DNA of 64,000 nt from an uncultured Caulobacteraceae bacterium (lineage in GTDB: Bacteria > Pseudomonadota > Alphaproteobacteria > Caulobacterales > Caulobacteraceae): positions 372,001 to 436,000 of the forward strand of contig CAKZPF010000003.1 of NCBI GenBank assembly GCA_937138625.1. The letters run 5' to 3'. A model generated the notes under the pieces. It was not told the DNA's origin. It ran no database searches and saw only the letters and a list, made by a program, of their open reading frames with translations. Of this stretch, positions 63,213 through 64,000 are shown in pieces (the first letter of the stretch is position 1; each line of letters opens with the position of its first letter). The translations under genes and the position numbers were made by a program.

Positions 63213-63632
63213 TTAGCCGACGATCTCTTCATCCTTAAAGAAAAAAGCGATTTCGGTTTTGGCGTTCTCTTGACTATCCGAGCCATGAACCGAGTTGGCT
63301 TCGATGCTTTCGGCGCATTCTTTGCGGATGGTGCCGGGGGCGGCATCGGCCGGGTTGGTGGCGCCCATGACTTCGCGGTATTTGGCAACCGCATTGTCAC
63401 CTTCCAAAACTTGCACCACCACGGGGCCCGAGGTCATGAACTGCACCAGGTCACCATAAAAGGGACGCTCTTTGTGCACGGCATAGAATTGCTTGGCTTG
63501 GTCTTCGCTCAGCTGCACGCGCTTTTGGCCCACAATGCGCAAACCGGCGTTTTCGATCATGGCGTTGATCTTGCCGGTGATGTTGCGTTTGGTGGCATCT
63601 GGTTTAATGATGGAAAAGGTGCGTTCGGTCAT
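63213..63632 (-). CDS. ndk: Nucleoside diphosphate kinase
   Basis: Ndk transfers the gamma-phosphate between nucleoside triphosphates and diphosphates through a phosphohistidine. The catalytic His116 lies in NSVHGSDS, and [20 protein letters not shown] opens the protein. The 139-residue length is standard. GGAG precedes the start. It stands alone. Confidence 0.98.
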   Translation of the reverse strand: MTERTFSIIKPDATKRNITGKINAMIENAGLRIVGQKRVQLSEDQAKQFYAVHKERPFYGDLVQFMTSGPVVVQVLEGDNAVAKYREVMGATNPADAAPGTIRKECAESIEANSVHGSDSQENAKTEIAFFFKDEEIVG

Positions 63633-63684
63633 GGATAGAACTCCGTTGAATGAATGATGCCGCGCTTATAGCCAGGGGGAGCCC

Positions 63685-64000
63685 ATGCAACAAGACCTGA
63701 AACTGAACCGACGCGGATTTTTAATGGGCACGACCGCCGCCGCCCTGTTGGGTTGCGGACCAGTGGGCGCCCGCACCCAGCATTATTCCGAGGCCACCGT
63801 GACCCCGCGCCCGCTGTCATCGGCCTTTCCCTTTCGGGTTGGTGTGTGTGTGCAATCCCCGGATCTGTTGGGCACGCCCCATTTTCGTGGTTTGGTCTCC
63901 GAGCATTTCAACCAGGTCAGCACGGGCTATGAGGCCCAAATGACCGAAGTCATGCGCGAAGGCGGCCGCAATGATTACACAGGCGTCGATATCATCGCCA
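63685..64000 (+). CDS. Exported glycoside hydrolase family 10-like protein (5' end only)
   Basis: The gene runs off the window edge; 105 codons are visible. AGGGGGAG precedes the ATG. The N-terminus LNRRGFLMGTTAAALLGCG carries a twin-arginine motif (RRGFL) and a possible lipobox (LLGC), so it may be a Tat-exported lipoprotein. The mature part FRVGVCVQSPDLLGTPHFRG, then LVSEHFNQVSTGYEAQM, resembles the start of GH10 xylanases (VGAAVxxxxL ... EFNxxTxENxMK). Catalytic glutamates would lie beyond the edge, so activity cannot be judged. Confidence 0.6.
   Translation, partial: MQQDLKLNRRGFLMGTTAAALLGCGPVGARTQHYSEATVTPRPLSSAFPFRVGVCVQSPDLLGTPHFRGLVSEHFNQVSTGYEAQMTEVMREGGRNDYTGVDIIA

Noticed and set aside
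1-64000. CRISPR arrays, prophage, transposase genes or toxin-antitoxin pairs
   Set aside because: I looked for spaced short repeats and the usual protein motifs on both strands and saw none; all repeats found are palindromic, tandem or tRNA-derived.

Overview
This window is one continuous stretch of chromosome from an alphaproteobacterium, moderately GC-rich. The evidence is the gene content and order: a divK-pleD cell-cycle pair, pyrB-pyrC-plsY-dprA-topA-rnr, accB-accC beside aroQ, homologues of mitochondrial complex I subunits (NDUFA12, NDUFS4) and of the cytochrome bc1 chaperone CBP3, an ihfA-merR pair, fabH-plsX, and hdaA-ppk-ppx. Nearly all of it is core housekeeping. I see no phage, CRISPR array, plasmid, IS transposase or defence island. 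Genus and family cannot be fixed from the sequence alone.

Layout. 1-4.4 kb: a Sel1-like small protein and the GatCAB amidotransferase genes (minus strand), with a gene relic and palindromic repeats between gatA and gatB. 4.5-17.6 kb (mostly plus): ruvX, an AEC permease, pyrB, a dihydroorotase homologue without its metal-site residues, plsY, dprA, topA, an RNase R without its N-terminal helix-turn-helix, a Nudix hydrolase, an MFS transporter and rpmG. 17.8-23.2 kb: aldehyde dehydrogenase, pleD and divK (minus), a ROK sugar kinase and a solitary amino-acid-binding protein. 23.2-26.2 kb: tRNA-Arg(TCT) and tRNA-Pro(GGG), each beside partial duplications of itself, with a chalcone-isomerase-like protein, NDUFS4 and trhO between them.

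26.2-31.6 kb: merR, ihfA, fabH, plsX, a CBP3-like chaperone, a BamE-like lipoprotein and two EF-hand paralogues of unknown role. 31.7-38.9 kb: a proton-pumping pyrophosphatase of the K+-independent type, a secreted FliL-like protein, an AMIN/amidase_3 cell-wall amidase and RNase E. 39-44.8 kb: an M48-TPR protease, a DsbA-like lipoprotein, thiG/thiS and a hybrid histidine kinase split by an apparent single-base frameshift. 44.9-49.3 kb: aroQ-accB-accC-aat, then (minus) NDUFA12, mlaD and a DUF2155 protein.

49.4-53.4 kb: a large protein with a well-conserved NrdJ-type C-terminus but no recognisable reductase active site, followed by two secreted pentapeptide-repeat proteins. 53.4-64 kb: aspS, a DUF2066-like secreted protein, hdaA, ppk, ppx, rnd, purM-purN, ndk and the start of an exported GH10-like hydrolase cut by the window edge.

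The most unusual items are the NrdJ-like protein, the EF-hand pair, the PyrC pseudoenzyme candidate beside pyrB, the split hybrid kinase, the tRNA-derived duplications and the internally deleted DUF559 gene. No wholly new multi-gene system is evident.
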